The notes beneath the pieces are model-generated. The model was not told the DNA's origin. It saw only the letters and a list, made by a program, of their open reading frames with translations, and made no database searches. Both the position numbers and the translations under genes were made by a program. From Scylla paramamosain (taxonomy: Eukaryota; Arthropoda; Malacostraca; Decapoda; Portunidae): DNA of 64,000 bases. Shown piece by piece: positions 61,300 through 64,000 of this stretch. Where the stretch lies: the NCBI RefSeq assembly GCF_035594125.1, contig NW_026973671.1, forward strand, positions 1,381,001 through 1,445,000, read 5' to 3'. How positions within the stretch are numbered: position 1 is the first letter of the stretch; every line of letters begins with the position of its first letter.

Positions 61300-62759
61300 A
61301 TCATGGCGACTCCTACAACCAGCCCTCAGAGTCCCCATCTGGGGAGGGGGACCATAAATGTCCCCAGGTCGGACTGCCTTTCTGTCGACGACCCGAAGTG
61401 TCTTGACACACCACCCCCCCCCCCTCAACTTTTTTCTTCATTAACTTGTGCAACATTCGCGGTCTAAGATCTAATTTTCAATCTGTAGAACACCACCTCT
61501 CCTCTTCTAAACTTCATTTTCTTTTCCTCACTGAAACTCAGGTGTCTGAGGCAACTGACAGTAGCCCTCTTTTCTGTTCACTCCTACTTTCTCTATCCTT
61601 ATTTTCGATCCAAAGCTGGATGATGCGTTTATGTGTGAAACGACTTAATCTGCTCTTATGCCCACGCTCTTGAATCTTCAGAGTTTTCCACCATCTGGCT
61701 ACGACTACAGAGTCACTCTCAAACTAAATTCATCTGTGCTATATACCTCTCACCTAACTCCTCTGTTTATAAGAAATTCTTTGACTACTTAACTTCCAAA
61801 GTGGAGCACATTCTGACTCTCTTCCCTTTTTTACAGATCTCCGTTCTTGGAGACTTCAATGTTCACCACCAGCTTTGGCTTTCCTCCCTCTTCACTGACC
61901 ATCCTAGTGAACTAGCCTTCAACTTTGCTATCCTCCATGACCTAGAGCAATTGGTGCAACACCCTACTCGTATTCCTGACCGTCTTGGAGATACGCTCAA
62001 CATTCTTGACCTTTTCCTGACCTCTAATCCTTCTGCTTATGCTGTCACCCTTTCTTTTCCGTTGGGCTCCTCCCATCACAATCTCGTATCTGTATTTTGT
62101 CCTATCGCTCCAATCCCTCCTCAGGATCCCTCTAAGCGTAGGTGCCTCTGGCATTTTGCCTCTGCAAGTTGGGGGGACCTGAGGAGGTATTTTTCTGATT
62201 TTCCTTGGAATGACTACTGCTTCCGTGTTAGAGACCCGTCTTTGTGTGCTGAGCGCATAACAGAGGTGATAGTGTCTTGCATGGAGGCGTACATTCCTCA
62301 CTCTTTTTCTCGTCCTAAACCTTCCAAACCTTGGTTTAACACAGCTTGTCCTCGTGCTATACATGATAGAGAGGTGGCCCACAAATGGTACTTAAGCCTT
62401 CCATCACCAGAATCTTATGCACTTTATATTTCTGCCCGGAACCATGCCAAGTCTGTTCTCCAGCTAGCTAAAAACTCCTTCATTAACAGAAAGTGTCAAA
62501 ACCTTTCAAGATCTAACTCCCCCTCGTGACTTCTGGCATCTAGCCAAAAATATCTCCAATAACTTTGCTTCTTCTTCTTTCCCTCCTCTATTTCAACCAG
62601 ATGGCACCACTGCTATCACATCTATTTCTAAAGCTGAACTCTTCGCTCAAACCTTTGCTAAAAACTCTTCCTTGGACGATTCAGGTCTTGTTCCTCCCTC
62701 TCCTCCACCCTCCGACTACTTCATGCTGCCTATTAAAATTCTTCGCAATGATGTTTTCA
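61300..62759 (+). mobile_element. LINE family 1, copy D (truncated at both ends)
   Basis: Starts at ATCATGGCGACTCCTAC, next to the presumed start codon, without the 5' leader. It ends abruptly at CGCAATGATGTTTTCAT in the reverse transcriptase, 23 bases before a CA array. Loss of the 3' end is not expected from normal LINE insertion, so a later deletion or rearrangement is likely. Confidence 0.88.
61303..62759 (+). pseudogene. Endonuclease part of LINE family 1 copy D
   Basis: The ATG at 61303 opens MATPTTSPQSPHLGRG, then [15 protein letters not shown], shared with copy B despite three single-base indels that cancel. A 13-base C run near 61410-61422 puts the following endonuclease in another frame. 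GDFN is intact ([12 protein letters not shown], near 61850); SDH reads SHH (near 62070). Frameshifts also occur near 61575 and 62520. Reverse transcriptase is cut off before its catalytic motifs. Confidence 0.88.
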
Positions 62760-63090
62760 TATCATGTGTGTTTTCGCACACACACCACACACACACACAC
62801 ACACACACCAAAGCGTACCCCACCAACCACCACCACCACCACCACCGTCACCACAACAACACCAAAACATCCTCCCTTTCTCGTGGTGGTGATAAATCTA
62901 AAGGGTAAGGGAAGGGAAAGGAGAGAGGGAAGGAAGGAGGAAGGAAGGAAGGAAGGAAGGAAGAGCAGGGGGGGAGAAAAAGGAAAGGAGTGGAGGGGTA
63001 AAAGTGTGGATACACGAATGGGAAAGAGGGAAGGCAAGTGACAACCAACACCGTGGGGGAAGGGAACGTGGATAAGAGTGAACACTAGAG
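62760..63090. other. Spacer with CA, CCA and GGAA repeats
   Basis: CA array 62776-62808, CCA triplets 62825-62865, and purine-rich GGAA units 62905-62965. No gene. Confidence 0.75.
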
Positions 63091-63092
63091 AG

Positions 63093-63164
<72 letters not shown>
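63091..63164. repeat. (GA)n microsatellite
   Basis: About 36 GA units with one GG interruption. Confidence 0.96.
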
Positions 63165-63168
<4 letters not shown>

Positions 63169-63244
63169 CCCACGTGTAGACCAGACCACTTCCTTTAGCT
63201 TCTCTCCTATAATAGTAACTATAATATTAATAATTATAATAATA

Positions 63245-63247
63245 CCG

Positions 63248-63313
<66 letters not shown>

Positions 63314-63314
63314 A

Positions 63315-63381
<67 letters not shown>
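63245..63381. repeat. (CTA)n trinucleotide array
   Basis: About 45 CTA units with a single extra A near 63314. Confidence 0.96.
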
Positions 63382-63502
63382 ACTACTAACTAGCAATAAT
63401 CTGTGCACTGTTTTTTTTTTTTTTACATACACAAAACAGAAAATACCACAAAAAAAATAAAATAGTTAAACTTTTCATGAATATATAATTCATATAACTG
63501 AA

Positions 63503-63504
<2 letters not shown>
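63382..63504. other. AT-rich spacer
   Basis: T run 63411-63424 and A-rich sequence; nothing recognised. Confidence 0.7.
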
Positions 63505-63573
<69 letters not shown>

Positions 63574-63591
63574 TATTATTATTATTATTAC

Positions 63592-63668
<77 letters not shown>

Positions 63669-63684
63669 GTTGTTGTTGTTGTTT
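63505..63684. repeat. (ATT)n then (GTT)n trinucleotide array
   Basis: About 55 ATT units with a few ACT and TTT interruptions, ending in GTT units. Confidence 0.96.
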
Positions 63685-64000
63685 TTGATGATGTTGGTGA
63701 TGGTAGTGGTGATGATGGTAGTATTCATCTTAAAAGAACGTTGGTTTAAAGGTTCCTGAGCCCTGACTGGCCAGCCAGCAGCCAATAACGAGAGAGCATT
63801 ATCCTGCCATGTGTAGAAATGTGTAGAAATAAATAAAGAAAGAGATGAACCAGTACAACTAATAAGTACACAAAAAAATAAGTGATTAATTAAATATATA
63901 TCAATAAACAAACGAAAAATAAATGGAAGAAAAGTATTGAAGAAGAAAAAGAAGAAGAAGAAGAAGAAGTAAAATTCCTTTACGTGCTTATAATAAAAAT
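63685..64000. other. Non-coding right edge
   Basis: GAT-rich start, then unremarkable AT-rich sequence, with AAG triplets at 63943-63969. Confidence 0.65.

Overview
This is eukaryotic, non-coding, repeat-dominated DNA. The best guess is an arthropod, most probably a decapod crustacean such as a crab. Three degenerate TTAGG/CCTAA blocks (the arthropod telomere motif), very dense and long CT/GA, GT/CA, TA and trinucleotide microsatellites, a BEL/Pao LTR element and several non-LTR retrotransposon (LINE) families all point that way. The species is an inference. I found no convincing host protein-coding gene, tRNA or rRNA. Nearly all long open frames belong to transposable elements or are microsatellites read as SL, RE, TH or CV repeats.

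Region 1-24 kb. A LINE of family 1 (copy A, 785-11423) is split by a complete BEL/Pao retrotransposon (3748-11257). The BEL element has two 1,070-bp LTRs that I read as identical, a 5-bp target duplication and an uninterrupted 1,773-codon gag-pol frame. Next come fragments of other LINEs, a non-autonomous hAT-like element with a LINE tail inside it (12334-12960), and a decayed Mutator-like transposase gene carrying a poly-alanine-coding CAG tract (13585-14700). There are also tandem copies of a dispersed repeat called here family R, and two TTAA-flanked piggyBac-like miniature elements.

Region 24-34 kb. LINE copy B (24353-27643) is nearly complete, with one stop and one slipped G run. It is followed by a minus-strand fragment of a second LINE family bounded on both sides by CT arrays (28985-30150). 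A PIF/Harbinger deletion derivative with about 62-bp terminal repeats and TTA target duplications (31632-32246) sits inside a copy of family R.

Region 34-57 kb. Many unrelated, strongly diverged tandem arrays with periods of about 50-190 bp alternate with long microsatellites, interstitial telomere-like repeats, a perfect 19-bp-arm hairpin, and long purine/pyrimidine-asymmetric tracts. A third TTAA element sits inside another family R copy.

Region 57-64 kb. A second fragment of LINE family 2, then family 1 copies C and D, which share an endonuclease substitution. The window ends in trinucleotide arrays.

The parts do not form a pathway. The window records layered transposition: R copies were hit by DNA transposons, LINEs by an LTR element, and microsatellites lie at the broken ends or in the tails of retroelements. 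The most complete and youngest-looking unit is the BEL/Pao element.
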